Shown here piece after piece: positions 26,552 through 35,189 of a stretch of 53,581 nt of DNA (the first letter of the stretch is position 1; each line of letters begins with the position of its first letter). The notes below the pieces were generated by a model. That model was not told where the DNA came from. It saw nothing but the letters and a program-made list of their open reading frames with translations, and did not search any database. The DNA is taken from contig CAZKXU010000009.1 in NCBI GenBank assembly GCA_964556665.1, positions 1 to 53,581 on the forward strand, in the 5' to 3' direction. The position numbers and the translations under genes are program-made. The DNA is from CAZKXU01 sp964556665. Lineage in GTDB: Bacteria > Bdellovibrionota_C > UBA2361 > CAZKXU01.

Positions 26552-27553
26552 ATGCGCCAATCGTATTTCATAAGACATATCGAGATAAAGCCTGCATTGG
26601 TTCTAGCTCCAATGAGTGGTGTAACTACCTCTGCTTTTCGAAGACTGATTAAGGAGCTTAACCCTGGGAATGTCGGACTTGTAATGACAGAATTCGTCTC
26701 GGTCGAGGCGCTTACTAGAAAAGTTAACCGCAGCCTAGAGATGATCCGTTTTCGTGATACGGAACGACCCATTGCAATTCAAATTTTTGGTCATGATATT
26801 AATCGTATGCGTGACGCGGCCATGATGGTTCAGGATCATGGAGCCGACATCGTCGATATTAACTGTGGTTGTCCAGCGCCTAAGGTTGTAAGAAAAGGCG
26901 GAGGCTGCGAGCTTATGCGCCAGCCAGAACATTTAGCCAAGATTGTTAAGGAGGTGCGCAGATCTGTAAGTATTCCGTTAACGATGAAGATAAGATCGGG
27001 TTGGGATGATGCTAGTAAGAATGCACTTGAGATTGCACGTATGGCTGAATCTGAAGGAATTGAGGCGCTAGCGGTGCATGGACGCACGCGTGCACAACTT
27101 TACCGTGGTGAAGCAGACTGGAATGTTGTGGAGGAGGTAGCCAAGAGCATAAAGATACCGGTGTTAGGAAGCGGTGATGTTGTTTCACACAAAACTGCGG
27201 AAGATCGCTTTAGGCCTGCTATCTCCGGTTTGTATATCGGCAGAGGAGCGTTGAAAAATCCTCTAATTTTTGCGGAGATTAATACAGGTATACCGCAGAA
27301 CGCTCGTGCTGATGAGGGCAGGGTCTTGTCAATCGTAGAGAGATATATCGAGCTACTGCGAGAGGATCTTTCGGAGCGAAACTCTCTTGGAAAGGTAAAA
27401 CAACTTGTATCTCAGTTCTGTTCAGGGTTCCTCTGGCGCAAACCTGTACTTACGGCGATGAAACTGGATGACCAGCTCTCCATCCTCAGGTCCGCGCGTG
27501 AGAAGCCTATCTTGCAATATTCCACAGGCTTTGGTATTAACAGCTGTGCTTAG
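26552..27553 (+). CDS. dusB: tRNA-dihydrouridine synthase, DusB type
   Basis: An FMN-dependent enzyme that reduces uridines in the tRNA D-loop. TIM-barrel motifs are visible: LAPMSGVTTSAFRRL, IQIFGHDI, the catalytic-Cys motif INCGCPAPKVVRKGGG, MKIRSGWD and the phosphate-binding GLYIGRGALKNP. The DusB/Nif3-type sequence and a length of 333 residues fit. The ATG at 26552 is preferred; frames reaching 26498 would overlap the kinase gene by 16 nt. The 3' end overlaps the ABC ATPase gene. Confidence 0.95.
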   Translation: MRQSYFIRHIEIKPALVLAPMSGVTTSAFRRLIKELNPGNVGLVMTEFVSVEALTRKVNRSLEMIRFRDTERPIAIQIFGHDINRMRDAAMMVQDHGADIVDINCGCPAPKVVRKGGGCELMRQPEHLAKIVKEVRRSVSIPLTMKIRSGWDDASKNALEIARMAESEGIEALAVHGRTRAQLYRGEADWNVVEEVAKSIKIPVLGSGDVVSHKTAEDRFRPAISGLYIGRGALKNPLIFAEINTGIPQNARADEGRVLSIVERYIELLREDLSERNSLGKVKQLVSQFCSGFLWRKPVLTAMKLDDQLSILRSAREKPILQYSTGFGINSCA

Positions 27554-28262
27554 GGTTGAAGAGGTTGGCAGATCGTTTGGAGCTCATCAGGTATTAAGCC
27601 GAGTCTCTTTTACTTTAAAACAGCAATCCATTAACGCCCTAATCGGACCTGGAGGGTGTGGTAAGAGTCTTCTTTTCAAGATTATCGGTGGAATTGATAA
27701 AGGATTCAGCGGAGCCGTTTCTAGCGACGAGCTGTTACTTGATTCCGTCAGTCTAATGTTCCAGGAAGGTGCGCTTTTCGACTCACTCTCGGTAATGGAT
27801 AATGTAGCCTTCCCTTTAGTGGCTGGTAATGTTCCTACCAATAGGCTTCCTCGCAATCAGAGAGACATGGTTAGCGAGGCTGTTTTTGCCATACTTCGTC
27901 GCGTTGGATTAACTAGAGCGGCTAATAAGATGCCGGCTCAGTTGAGTGGAGGGATGCGAAAAAGAGTCTCATTAGCAAGGGCACTGGTCTCCAAGCCAAA
28001 GCTTCTTTTACTAGATGATCCTATCGCTGGACTTGATCCGGTCGCGAGTAGTGTAATTATGGAGTTTATTAAAGAGTTGCATGATGAGTACAAACCGATA
28101 ACAATTATTATTAGCCATGATTTACGTAGATTATTTCCGATCTGCGAGCATGTCTTAGGTTTATTTAATGGAATTATTAAATTTGATGGTACTTTAGATG
28201 CCCTCAAGGCATTCCAGGACAGGCAGGTACGGGAGTTTGTAAGCTGTCGTTTCGAATTGTAA
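27546..28262 (+). CDS. mlaF: ABC transporter ATP-binding protein, MlaF-like
   Basis: Resembles the ATPase of the Mla phospholipid transport system of the Gram-negative envelope. Walker A (GPGGCGKS), the Q-loop region with the MlaF-typical FQEGALFDSLSVMDNVAFPL, the ABC signature LSGGMRKRVSLARAL, Walker B (LLLLDDPIAGLD) and the switch His (IIISHDL) are all present. The preferred start is GTG 27546, just before the dusB stop; TTG 27531 is an alternative. No mlaE permease or mlaD substrate-binding gene is next to it, so the partner genes must be elsewhere. The family call is good, but whether it serves Mla or another MCE system is open. Confidence 0.8.
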   Translation: MLRVEEVGRSFGAHQVLSRVSFTLKQQSINALIGPGGCGKSLLFKIIGGIDKGFSGAVSSDELLLDSVSLMFQEGALFDSLSVMDNVAFPLVAGNVPTNRLPRNQRDMVSEAVFAILRRVGLTRAANKMPAQLSGGMRKRVSLARALVSKPKLLLLDDPIAGLDPVASSVIMEFIKELHDEYKPITIIISHDLRRLFPICEHVLGLFNGIIKFDGTLDALKAFQDRQVREFVSCRFEL

Positions 28263-28274
28263 TTTAAAAAAGTT

Positions 28275-29087
28275 ATGTCAAGATTTCACTTTATTGAAGA
28301 GGCGCGAGCCAAGTTCCTATCAGGCATCGGTATCCCTAAGGATGAGCCTTTTGTAGTAGATGATTTTCAGCGAGAAGCGATAGAATCGATAACTGCAGGT
28401 CAGGATACTTTGGTAGTAGCACCGACAGGTTCCGGTAAGACATTTATTGCTCTAGAATCGATACAGGCTAATTTGCAGCTCAAACTCCGATCAATCTATA
28501 CAACTCCACTCAAAGCTTTATCGAATACTAAATATAATGAATTGAAGCGCAGGTTTGAGCCTAAACACTCAGTTGGTCTGCTAACTGGAGATAGAAAAAT
28601 TGAAGGTGATGCGGATATCGTAATTGCTACAACAGAAATTTATAGAAATGAACTGTATCGTGCCTCAGAACGTTACGCGCTGGTGGTTCTTGATGAGATT
28701 CATTTTATTGCCGATCAGCAGCGCGGCCCGGTCTGGGAGGAGAGTATTATTCTAACACCAAACTCCTCTACACTACTGATGTTATCTGCTTCAATCTCAA
28801 ATCCTGAGGAGATTGCAGAGTGGATTCAGGAAGTGCGCGGGAGACCATGTAAGGTAGTTATAAAAAAAGAGAGACCGGTAGAACTGCGATATGGTTTTAT
28901 TCATCCTGAGCTAGGAGTTCTTCCGATTTCGGATGAACATGGTGGTGTCTTTAAAGAGGTAGCCTGGTTTTACGGCGATACCGATCTCGACAAGCAAGGG
29001 CTTAGATTGTCTGGTGGCAGATTCTCTCGCCGTGAACGTCCAGGTTTTAGAGGTCGTGGACGAGGCCAAGGAAGAGGTAGAAGATAA
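28275..29087 (+). CDS. Ski2-like helicase, first RecA domain with Arg/Gly-rich tail (split gene, part 1)
   Basis: A 270-residue protein containing the first RecA lobe of a Ski2-like superfamily 2 RNA helicase: Q-motif region, Walker A (APTGSGKT, residues 49-56), motif Ia (TTPLKALSN), motif II (DEIH) and motif III (LSASI). It then runs into an Arg/Gly-rich tail (residues 247-270: GRFSRRERPGFRGRGRGQGRGRR). In most relatives both RecA lobes are one polypeptide. Here the frame stops at TAA 29085-29087 and the second lobe continues in another frame from an overlapping ATG. It could be real gene splitting, a frameshift or an assembly error; see the findings. Confidence 0.85.
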   Translation: MSRFHFIEEARAKFLSGIGIPKDEPFVVDDFQREAIESITAGQDTLVVAPTGSGKTFIALESIQANLQLKLRSIYTTPLKALSNTKYNELKRRFEPKHSVGLLTGDRKIEGDADIVIATTEIYRNELYRASERYALVVLDEIHFIADQQRGPVWEESIILTPNSSTLLMLSASISNPEEIAEWIQEVRGRPCKVVIKKERPVELRYGFIHPELGVLPISDEHGGVFKEVAWFYGDTDLDKQGLRLSGGRFSRRERPGFRGRGRGQGRGRR

Positions 29088-30517
29088 TGCGCGGAGAGTT
29101 TCCTGTTACTAAGATTTTTTATGAACTTGAGAAGTTTGGGCTGCTTCCAGGCATTCTATTTCGTACTTCAAGACGACAGTGTGATTTTGATATCACTAAA
29201 CTAACCGAGACTAGAACCTGTCAACTGCCAGCAGTGGAAAGTAATCGCATTAAGGCTGAGATAGAGTCTGTGATTCAGAAATACAATATGGATCCGCAGG
29301 TAATTAAGGGGCACGCTCATTACGGTGCTCTGATCAGAACTGGGGCAGGTGCTCATCATGCCGGACAGCTACTGGTATGGCGTTTACTCTTAGAAGAGTT
29401 AATGTCCCGTGCAGTTCTAAGGGTAATGATTGCAACTGGAACAGTCGCGGCTGGGGTTGACTTTCCTGCACGCACAGTGGTTATCGCGGCTCACAGTAAG
29501 CGCGGCTCAGAAGGGTTTAATGTCTTAACCTCTGCGGAGTTTCAACAGATGGCCGGTCGCGCTGGACGAAGAGGGAAGGATGCTGTTGGAATCTGTCTTG
29601 TTGCACCAGGGCCATACTCAGATGCACGTATTATTCAACAGGTTTCTAGACGGCCGCCTGAGCCGTTACGCTCAGCATATTTTGCGGCGCCATCAACTGT
29701 ATTAAATCTTCTTAAGTATAGAAATGTTGATGACCTAAGATACACTGTTAGTCGAAGCTTAGCTTCCTTTCTTGATCGAAAAGCCGCAACTGTTATTCGA
29801 CTTGATGCTGCTAAGATGAATGAGGAGCTTAAGGATCATCCTAAGCCAGATGCACATGCACAGAGTAAGGCTATTAAACGAATTCGTCGAAGAGAGAAGG
29901 AAGCCGTTGCACTTGAAGCTAAACAGGAGGAGTCACTCAATAAAACTTTAGGAGCGCTTGAGGCGCTAGGGTATATTGAACGAGGAGGTCTGACAGCTAA
30001 AGGACAATGGGCTGCCAACCTCTGTACTACTTTGGTTCTTGAATTAGCCGAAGCTATTGATTCCGGTTTGTTTGATGATCTGTCGGTCGATGAGTTGGTC
30101 TGCTTGGTCTCAAGTATAAGTGGAGATAGTCATAGAACATATCTAAAGATCCGTAAAAATCCTTTGAAAACAGAGTATTTTAAGGAGCTTCAGGAGATTC
30201 TAAATAAGGTGCGGGCAAATTACGTAAATCCTGCTGCCGATGAGGTAGAGGTAGTTGATGCCGCCGCACTGACAATGCTTACCTGGATTGAGGCTGGTGA
30301 TTGGGCTGAATTTTCATCTTTGCTGCGGCTCGCCGGTGTAGCAGAAGGGGATGTGGCTAGGCTTGTTACCCAGACAGCGGAGCACCTAAATCAGCTTTCA
30401 CGTCTCACTGAATCTCACCCTGCACTTGCCGCAGCAGCAATTGAAGGAAGAATGAAGATCCTTCGTCCTCCGTTAATTGAGTCGTTGGTGGTTGAGATGA
30501 CTGCTAACGCGGTGTGA
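29087..30517 (+). CDS. Ski2-like helicase, second RecA domain and C-terminal DSHCT-like part (split gene, part 2)
   Basis: A 476-residue frame starting at the ATG that overlaps the previous stop (TAATG). AGGAAGAGG, 8-16 nt upstream, could serve as ribosome site. It carries the second lobe: a motif IV region (LPGILFRTSRRQCD), motif V (GTVAAGVDFPARTV) and motif VI (FQQMAGRAGRRGKD). A helical C-terminal part follows, with a predicted winged-helix and DSHCT-like bundle (LVLELAEAIDSGLFDDLSVDE). Ski2-like helicases of bacteria (HelY, Mtr4-related) handle structured RNA. Alone this half cannot bind ATP, so it must act with part 1. Confidence 0.85.
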   Translation: MRGEFPVTKIFYELEKFGLLPGILFRTSRRQCDFDITKLTETRTCQLPAVESNRIKAEIESVIQKYNMDPQVIKGHAHYGALIRTGAGAHHAGQLLVWRLLLEELMSRAVLRVMIATGTVAAGVDFPARTVVIAAHSKRGSEGFNVLTSAEFQQMAGRAGRRGKDAVGICLVAPGPYSDARIIQQVSRRPPEPLRSAYFAAPSTVLNLLKYRNVDDLRYTVSRSLASFLDRKAATVIRLDAAKMNEELKDHPKPDAHAQSKAIKRIRRREKEAVALEAKQEESLNKTLGALEALGYIERGGLTAKGQWAANLCTTLVLELAEAIDSGLFDDLSVDELVCLVSSISGDSHRTYLKIRKNPLKTEYFKELQEILNKVRANYVNPAADEVEVVDAAALTMLTWIEAGDWAEFSSLLRLAGVAEGDVARLVTQTAEHLNQLSRLTESHPALAAAAIEGRMKILRPPLIESLVVEMTANAV

Positions 30518-30598
30518 TAGTAGATTGGGTCATCGCGCTTTCGAGTGGATAAAATCAGGGTGTTTTTAGAGTTCAAACAGCATAAAAAATGGAATTTC

Positions 30599-30677
30599 AC
30601 TGGGACCGCGGAGCTCCAGCTCCGCAATTTCGCACAGCGCAACACACAGAGCGGAGCTGGAGCTCCGCGGTCCCAGT
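30599..30677. repeat. CTGGGACCGCGG-family inverted repeat between convergent genes
   Basis: The arms ACTGGGACCGCGGAGCTCCA and the complement frame a short spacer. This member carries AGCTCCAGCTCCGC where others carry GGCTTCCAGCCCGC, so both arms changed together. Two copies of GTTTTTAGAG in the same orientation flank it (30562-30571 and 30686-30695), echoing the terminal repeats of the 47349 element. Confidence 0.9.
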
Positions 30678-30717
30678 ATGGCAAAGTTTTTAGAGGTACC
30701 CCTCTAGGCAGCTTTCC

Positions 30718-33330
30718 TCATTTAGCCCAACTTTTCTCCAACTTCTTCTTAGTTTGCGATGTTATGGAGATTGTGTTCCCTGCCAATAATATAAGTGGCA
30801 CTTCATAACTTGTGCTTGCTACGACTTCATTTTGATCAGGTGTGAGATCTACATCTACGCTCGCACAATGCGCACCACTGCAATTAAAGCGTGCGCGTGG
30901 CAAAGTATAGGTAAGATCTGTTTTTGCCAGGACTTCTGCGGCGTTAATAGTTGGATCAATTGCATCTGAAGCAAGCGCTGAGTCGGCAACTGTTATTGAG
31001 TTAGGATCGATGCCAAGATATTTCGATTCACAGTTTGGTATTAAATCATCTTCAGCTAGGCATTCAGAAGGTACAACTCCAGCAGGATAGGTGCCAAGCT
31101 GTTGTGTACTAAGATTACATTGATTTCCTATACTGCATGAACAATTGTTTATGGAGGAAGGATCGCAAGGGCAAGGAGTGTTACAATGATATTCAAGATC
31201 CTCTCCTGACCTTTGTACACTTACATATTCAAGCTCATCTACTAAGTTTAGAGCTCTAAGCTCCGACTCGACATCTATCGCAAAATCCTCCCCTAGATCC
31301 AACTTCCAGCCATCCAACTGAGTCGCGCCTACATTGTCAATTGTTCGGTCTGGCTGCGGAATGGTAAAGGCAGTGCAGTTATATGCTGGTGTATTAGGTT
31401 TGTAAGTAAGCGGGTCCTCATGCTGAGTATCTATGATTCTTTGTGCCGGTGTTGGAATAGCTGTTACCTTAGTAGCTGGATAAGAGGAGATAGGCGCTGG
31501 AAAATCGGCCAGTAACGCTGTAACGCTATCTGCACAATCCGCCTTTTGCCACTCAAATGGCGGGCTTTGTGGATATATGTTCTCCTTCTCCTGATACTTA
31601 CTAATGCTTATATCGGAATCAGATCTCAAATTAAGTCCGGATGAGTTGATAATATAACTTTTTCCACAAAAAGCATCTGACTCGACTACCACTTGCGCTG
31701 TATTGTGAAGATCACTTTGTACCCCAAAGTTGGAAGCACAACTATAGCCGTTCCGAGTGATATTGAGACAGGAAGGACCTTCGTCGTAGGTTGTCACGAT
31801 ATCATAGCTACTTAAATTAGGTTCAATAGAAGGATCGGGACCTAGGCTCGCCTTCCAGTCCTGGTACTCTTGCAAGCTGCTGCTACAGAGATCCTTATAT
31901 GGTCGAATTTCTGGATCAACTGAGCTGTCAACCGATACTGACTCGCTGCCGAATAGTGTTAGTGCAGGGAGATTTATGGAATCGCTGAAGGCTCCGCAGT
32001 TTGTTGCTGATGGATTGTTGTTGCGCTGATTGCCGTTAGGGCAGGCACCTCTCTCACTTCGCTGTATATAGCCTGGATGGTAGATCTTAATAGCTTCAAT
32101 CCAGTATTCGGCTTTGTCGTCTGAATCATTGTCTCCAGCGTCCGGATCGGGAGGGGGTTCATTATTGACAGATAGTTCAAGTGTGAACTCAATTTCGATC
32201 ATCTTTCCAAGTGGCACTTTGATACTTTTGTGAGTATCTACTTCACATGCATAAGCTTTCTTGCACTTATTTGGATTACATGGCTCTACTGCACAATAGA
32301 ATGCATTTACGAGATTATCCTGATCATCTCGTAGACCCTTTAGTGCTTCTGGATTCAGGCCGCGCGGTACGAAGTCAAAATTTTCATCTCCGTAATAAGT
32401 ACGGCCACCAAGATCTCGATTGTTATTAAGAATGCGCATGCTTGCGGAAGCACCACTATCACTTCTAGTATTCTTAGAGTTTCCGGTCACCTGGATTGCA
32501 ATAAAAGTATGACCACTAGCCGGATCGACTATCGGATTATAGGAAAGTGCAGAACATGCAGTTGAGCTTGGAAGATACTCCCAGTTATTTGTTGAAATAA
32601 AATGAGGTGTAGATGTTAGACATTCCGCTGCTAGTATATTACTCCCAGGTTCTGGTATAGGTGCAGTAATTACTCCTACAGGAATAGTAAATTTCTGCAC
32701 TCTCTTGTTAAAATCAACACATAGTCTTCCGGACGACTCATCTCCGCAATTTGATTTCGAGGAGGTTGGAACCCATTTAAGGTCAGCCTTATAGGTACGC
32801 CTCTCGCCACTGACAGGATCAACTTCATAGAATTCTATATTGTCCCGATCAATAAGGTTAGGGTTATACGCATCTTTAATCTGCATAAATGGCAGTCCAT
32901 TTTTTTCCATTAGCCAATGATCCTTAAATGCCGTGGCAGGATAATGTAGAGTTGATGCATCGTAGTAAGTTTGATTTACAGTAAAGTCTACCGTATCGAG
33001 TGAGAAGGCGATGAAGTTATCATAAAGCTCCGTTGGTCCATATAGGCCACGTGCCGAGGCGCTGTAATCTCTTTTTGGAACTAATACTCCCGGGTCTCCG
33101 ACAATCTTATCCCACCCGTAGAGCTTTGTTGCTTGTGCTGGGGTGTGATTCACACAAGCAGCATCGGTAGGATATATGCATCTTGCACCAAGCTTAGCAG
33201 CTTCGTTTAAGGCCGACTGCGTGCGCAAAAGAGTGCTAACATCTACTGCTCCAAGAATAAATCCTAGAAGAACTGGAATTACAAATGCAATTTCTAGAGT
33301 GGCTTGGCCGCGTTGATCTGAATTTGGCAT
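30718..33330 (-). CDS. Giant TadE-like protein with large extracytoplasmic insert (870 aa)
   Basis: The N-terminus (RGQATLEIAFVIPVLLGFILG, then AVDVSTLLRTQSALNEAAKLGAR) is a TadE/TadG-type pseudopilin helix, and the last 40 residues resemble a TadE C-terminus. Ordinary TadE proteins have about 150-200 residues; here more than 650 residues lie between the two ends. The insert is Cys-rich (for instance CPCDPSSINNCSCSIGNQC), has many Asn/Asp/Pro turns and no membrane segment, so it is likely an exported, disulfide-stabilised domain. The ATG at 33330 is preferred over an upstream TTG-type start that would add a hydrophobic run. No other tad genes are nearby. It is convergent with the helicase. 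Confidence 0.75.
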   Translation of the reverse strand: MPNSDQRGQATLEIAFVIPVLLGFILGAVDVSTLLRTQSALNEAAKLGARCIYPTDAACVNHTPAQATKLYGWDKIVGDPGVLVPKRDYSASARGLYGPTELYDNFIAFSLDTVDFTVNQTYYDASTLHYPATAFKDHWLMEKNGLPFMQIKDAYNPNLIDRDNIEFYEVDPVSGERRTYKADLKWVPTSSKSNCGDESSGRLCVDFNKRVQKFTIPVGVITAPIPEPGSNILAAECLTSTPHFISTNNWEYLPSSTACSALSYNPIVDPASGHTFIAIQVTGNSKNTRSDSGASASMRILNNNRDLGGRTYYGDENFDFVPRGLNPEALKGLRDDQDNLVNAFYCAVEPCNPNKCKKAYACEVDTHKSIKVPLGKMIEIEFTLELSVNNEPPPDPDAGDNDSDDKAEYWIEAIKIYHPGYIQRSERGACPNGNQRNNNPSATNCGAFSDSINLPALTLFGSESVSVDSSVDPEIRPYKDLCSSSLQEYQDWKASLGPDPSIEPNLSSYDIVTTYDEGPSCLNITRNGYSCASNFGVQSDLHNTAQVVVESDAFCGKSYIINSSGLNLRSDSDISISKYQEKENIYPQSPPFEWQKADCADSVTALLADFPAPISSYPATKVTAIPTPAQRIIDTQHEDPLTYKPNTPAYNCTAFTIPQPDRTIDNVGATQLDGWKLDLGEDFAIDVESELRALNLVDELEYVSVQRSGEDLEYHCNTPCPCDPSSINNCSCSIGNQCNLSTQQLGTYPAGVVPSECLAEDDLIPNCESKYLGIDPNSITVADSALASDAIDPTINAAEVLAKTDLTYTLPRARFNCSGAHCASVDVDLTPDQNEVVASTSYEVPLILLAGNTISITSQTKKKLEKSWAK

Positions 33331-33501
33331 AAATATAGCTAGATAAACTAAACAAATAACCAAATATATCTATGTATTCGAAGAAATCTGTTAAAAGTTT
33401 CCTGAAATTAAATTTACAAAATCTATTTCTTCTCACCTGATCATGCAAAGAAAATCTAGTTAAGAGAGTGCTATTCCCTTATATTCGATCCGTATTAGCT
33501 T

Positions 33502-33532
33502 GTTTCAAACAGTAAACATCAGTTTCAAACAG
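33502..33532. promoter_or_regulatory. Tandem GTTTCAAACAG operator candidates
   Basis: GTTTCAAACAG occurs at 33502-33512 and again at 33522-33532, exactly 20 bp (two helical turns) apart. GTTTCAAAC is itself a palindrome (GTTT-C-AAAC). The second box ends 2 nt before the predicted -35 of the metal-transporter operon, so these would be centred near -44 and -64. That is typical for a transcription factor, perhaps metal-responsive. The factor is unknown. Confidence 0.5.
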
Positions 33533-33534
33533 CT

Positions 33535-33563
33535 TTGACTAGCACGCCCTCTTTGCTTAATAT
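33535..33563 (+). promoter_or_regulatory. Predicted promoter of the metal ABC operon, TTGACT-N17-TAATAT
   Basis: The -35 box is at 33535-33540 and the -10 box at 33558-33563. An alternative TTG start at 33563 would overlap this -10, so the TTG at 33572, 8 nt after the -10, is favoured and would again be leaderless. Confidence 0.55.
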
Positions 33564-33571
33564 TGAGCAGC

Positions 33572-34417
33572 TTGATCAAACACAAACTTATATATACCTA
33601 CGGAATTCTATTTATACTCACGCTCAGGCTCGGGATAGGTTCGGCCACGGCTGAGAGTGAGCCTTTAAAAATTACCACATCGCTCCCCGTTATAGCTTCA
33701 ATTATAGGAGAGATAGGCGGAGATAGAGTAGTAATAGATACGTTGATGAGCGGCAGAATCAACCCGCATGGGTTTGATCTGAAACCGGATCAGATGGTCA
33801 GGTTGGAGAAGGCAGATCTGATTGTCTTTAGCGGCTTAGGGCTTGAATATTGGAGCAATACTCTGCCTAATAGAATAACTGAGAAAGTATTGATACTCTC
33901 AAGCGCGCTCCCTTCAGCTAATTATAATATGCATACCTGGCTTGACCCTGAACTAGTAATTGCAGAGGTAAAAATATTGACCCTGCGTTTATCTCAAGAA
34001 GTACCAAAGGAGGCTCTTTTTTTTCAGGAGCGCTCAAATCGTTTGATAGCGAGGCTTAGTGAGAAGCTCGAATTAATCAAAGCACGAGTTTCCAAATGGC
34101 GCATAAAGGAATACCTAACTTATCATAATGTCCTGACTAACTTTGCTATTCGTTTTGGATTGTCAGAGTATGGATTAGTCGGCTCTGAGGAGTCACATAC
34201 TGCCTCATTTAAAGACTTAACAGAGCTTCTACGTATCGCAAAGGAGCGCGAGATAAAGATTTTAGTAGTGGAGGAGAGTGAACCCTCTAAGGTCGCAACA
34301 GCGCTAGCCAGGGAAGGCGGGTTAACAATAGTAAAAATTAATCCGTTTGGGGATGGAAGTGGATACTTTGCCCTGCTAGATTCAATTATGGAATCATTAG
34401 AAGGTGTGCTCAAATGA
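33572..34417 (+). CDS. Metal ABC transporter substrate-binding protein (ZnuA/cluster 9 type)
   Basis: A periplasmic binding protein for Zn or Mn. A signal peptide (MIKHKLIYTYGILFILTLRL, cleavage near SATA) is followed by the cluster A-1 fold. Metal-ligand candidates are the His of NPHGFDLKPDQ, the His of MHTWLDP, a His in LTYHNVLTNFA and an acidic residue near the C-terminus. The His-rich loop of many ZnuA proteins is absent, which argues against strongly Zn-specific capture and leaves Mn possible. The TTG at 33572 gives the better signal peptide; another TTG lies 9 nt upstream. The 3' end overlaps the ATPase gene by 4 nt. Confidence 0.88.
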   Translation: MIKHKLIYTYGILFILTLRLGIGSATAESEPLKITTSLPVIASIIGEIGGDRVVIDTLMSGRINPHGFDLKPDQMVRLEKADLIVFSGLGLEYWSNTLPNRITEKVLILSSALPSANYNMHTWLDPELVIAEVKILTLRLSQEVPKEALFFQERSNRLIARLSEKLELIKARVSKWRIKEYLTYHNVLTNFAIRFGLSEYGLVGSEESHTASFKDLTELLRIAKEREIKILVVEESEPSKVATALAREGGLTIVKINPFGDGSGYFALLDSIMESLEGVLK

Positions 34418-35178
34418 AGGATATTGAGCTTAAGAATATTACCGTTTCACGTGATAGTAGGGTATTACTTGATAATATTAGTGTAAGCTTTGAAAGTAAG
34501 ACGCTAAACATAATTTTCGGTCCGAACGGTGCAGGCAAGACAACTTTGCTGCGGGTAATTAGTGGTGAAATAGAACCGGATAAAGGGACCGTTTCATTAT
34601 TTGGATCCGCTGATAGAGTAGGATTAAAACAGCTGGGCTTTGTCGCTCAAGGGGTATTTGCAAAGAAAGATTTTCCAATTTCAGTTCTTAATACTGTGTT
34701 AATGGGAAGATATGGTGTGCTTGGACTGTTCAAGCGGCCCAAGAAGCATGATTACGATATAGCATATTCTGCCTTAGAGCAGGTAGGAATGGAGGCTTTT
34801 GCTAACCGATATTTAGGAGATCTCTCAGGCGGGGAAAGACAAAGGGTCTTTATAGCACGCGCCTTAGCAGTTGAGCCTAAAGCTTTAATCTTAGACGAAG
34901 CCACTTCAGGTGTTGATGCTGGTGCGCGGGAGTCGCTCTATTCTCTTTTAGTAAGGCTAAAGCAGCAGATATGTGTAGTATTTGTAACGCATGACATGAG
35001 TGTAGTTTCAAGAGAGGTTGATAACGTAGTCTGTCTAAATAAAGTCCTTGTTTCGCATGGAAAGCCCGAGGTGGCATTGACCGATGCAGCCTTGAAATGT
35101 ATGTACGGTAACGATGTTGCCATGTTTACTCACTGCGCAACGCCGCATATGCATGTGCATAAACATGGTCAGGACTAG
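34414..35178 (+). CDS. Metal ABC transporter ATP-binding protein (ZnuC type)
   Basis: Powers import with the permease that follows. Walker A (GPNGAGKTT), the Q-loop (FVAQGVF), signature LSGGERQRVFIARAL, Walker B (ALILDEATSGVD) and switch His (VTHDMS) are all present. The C-terminal tail is His-rich (CATPHMHVHKHGQD), as in many ZnuC and MntB proteins, which points to metal handling. The ATG overlaps the upstream stop (ATGA). It is 254 residues, normal. Confidence 0.93.
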   Translation: MKDIELKNITVSRDSRVLLDNISVSFESKTLNIIFGPNGAGKTTLLRVISGEIEPDKGTVSLFGSADRVGLKQLGFVAQGVFAKKDFPISVLNTVLMGRYGVLGLFKRPKKHDYDIAYSALEQVGMEAFANRYLGDLSGGERQRVFIARALAVEPKALILDEATSGVDAGARESLYSLLVRLKQQICVVFVTHDMSVVSREVDNVVCLNKVLVSHGKPEVALTDAALKCMYGNDVAMFTHCATPHMHVHKHGQD

Positions 35179-35189
35179 GAATATAATGT

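Noticed and set aside
32247..32429. Plus-strand 60-codon frame opposite the TadE-like gene
   Set aside because: No ribosome site or family, and it lies wholly within a long real gene on the other strand.
33563..33571. TTG start for the metal-binding protein at 33563
   Set aside because: The T is the last base of the predicted -10 box. Starting at 33572 gives a normal signal peptide.
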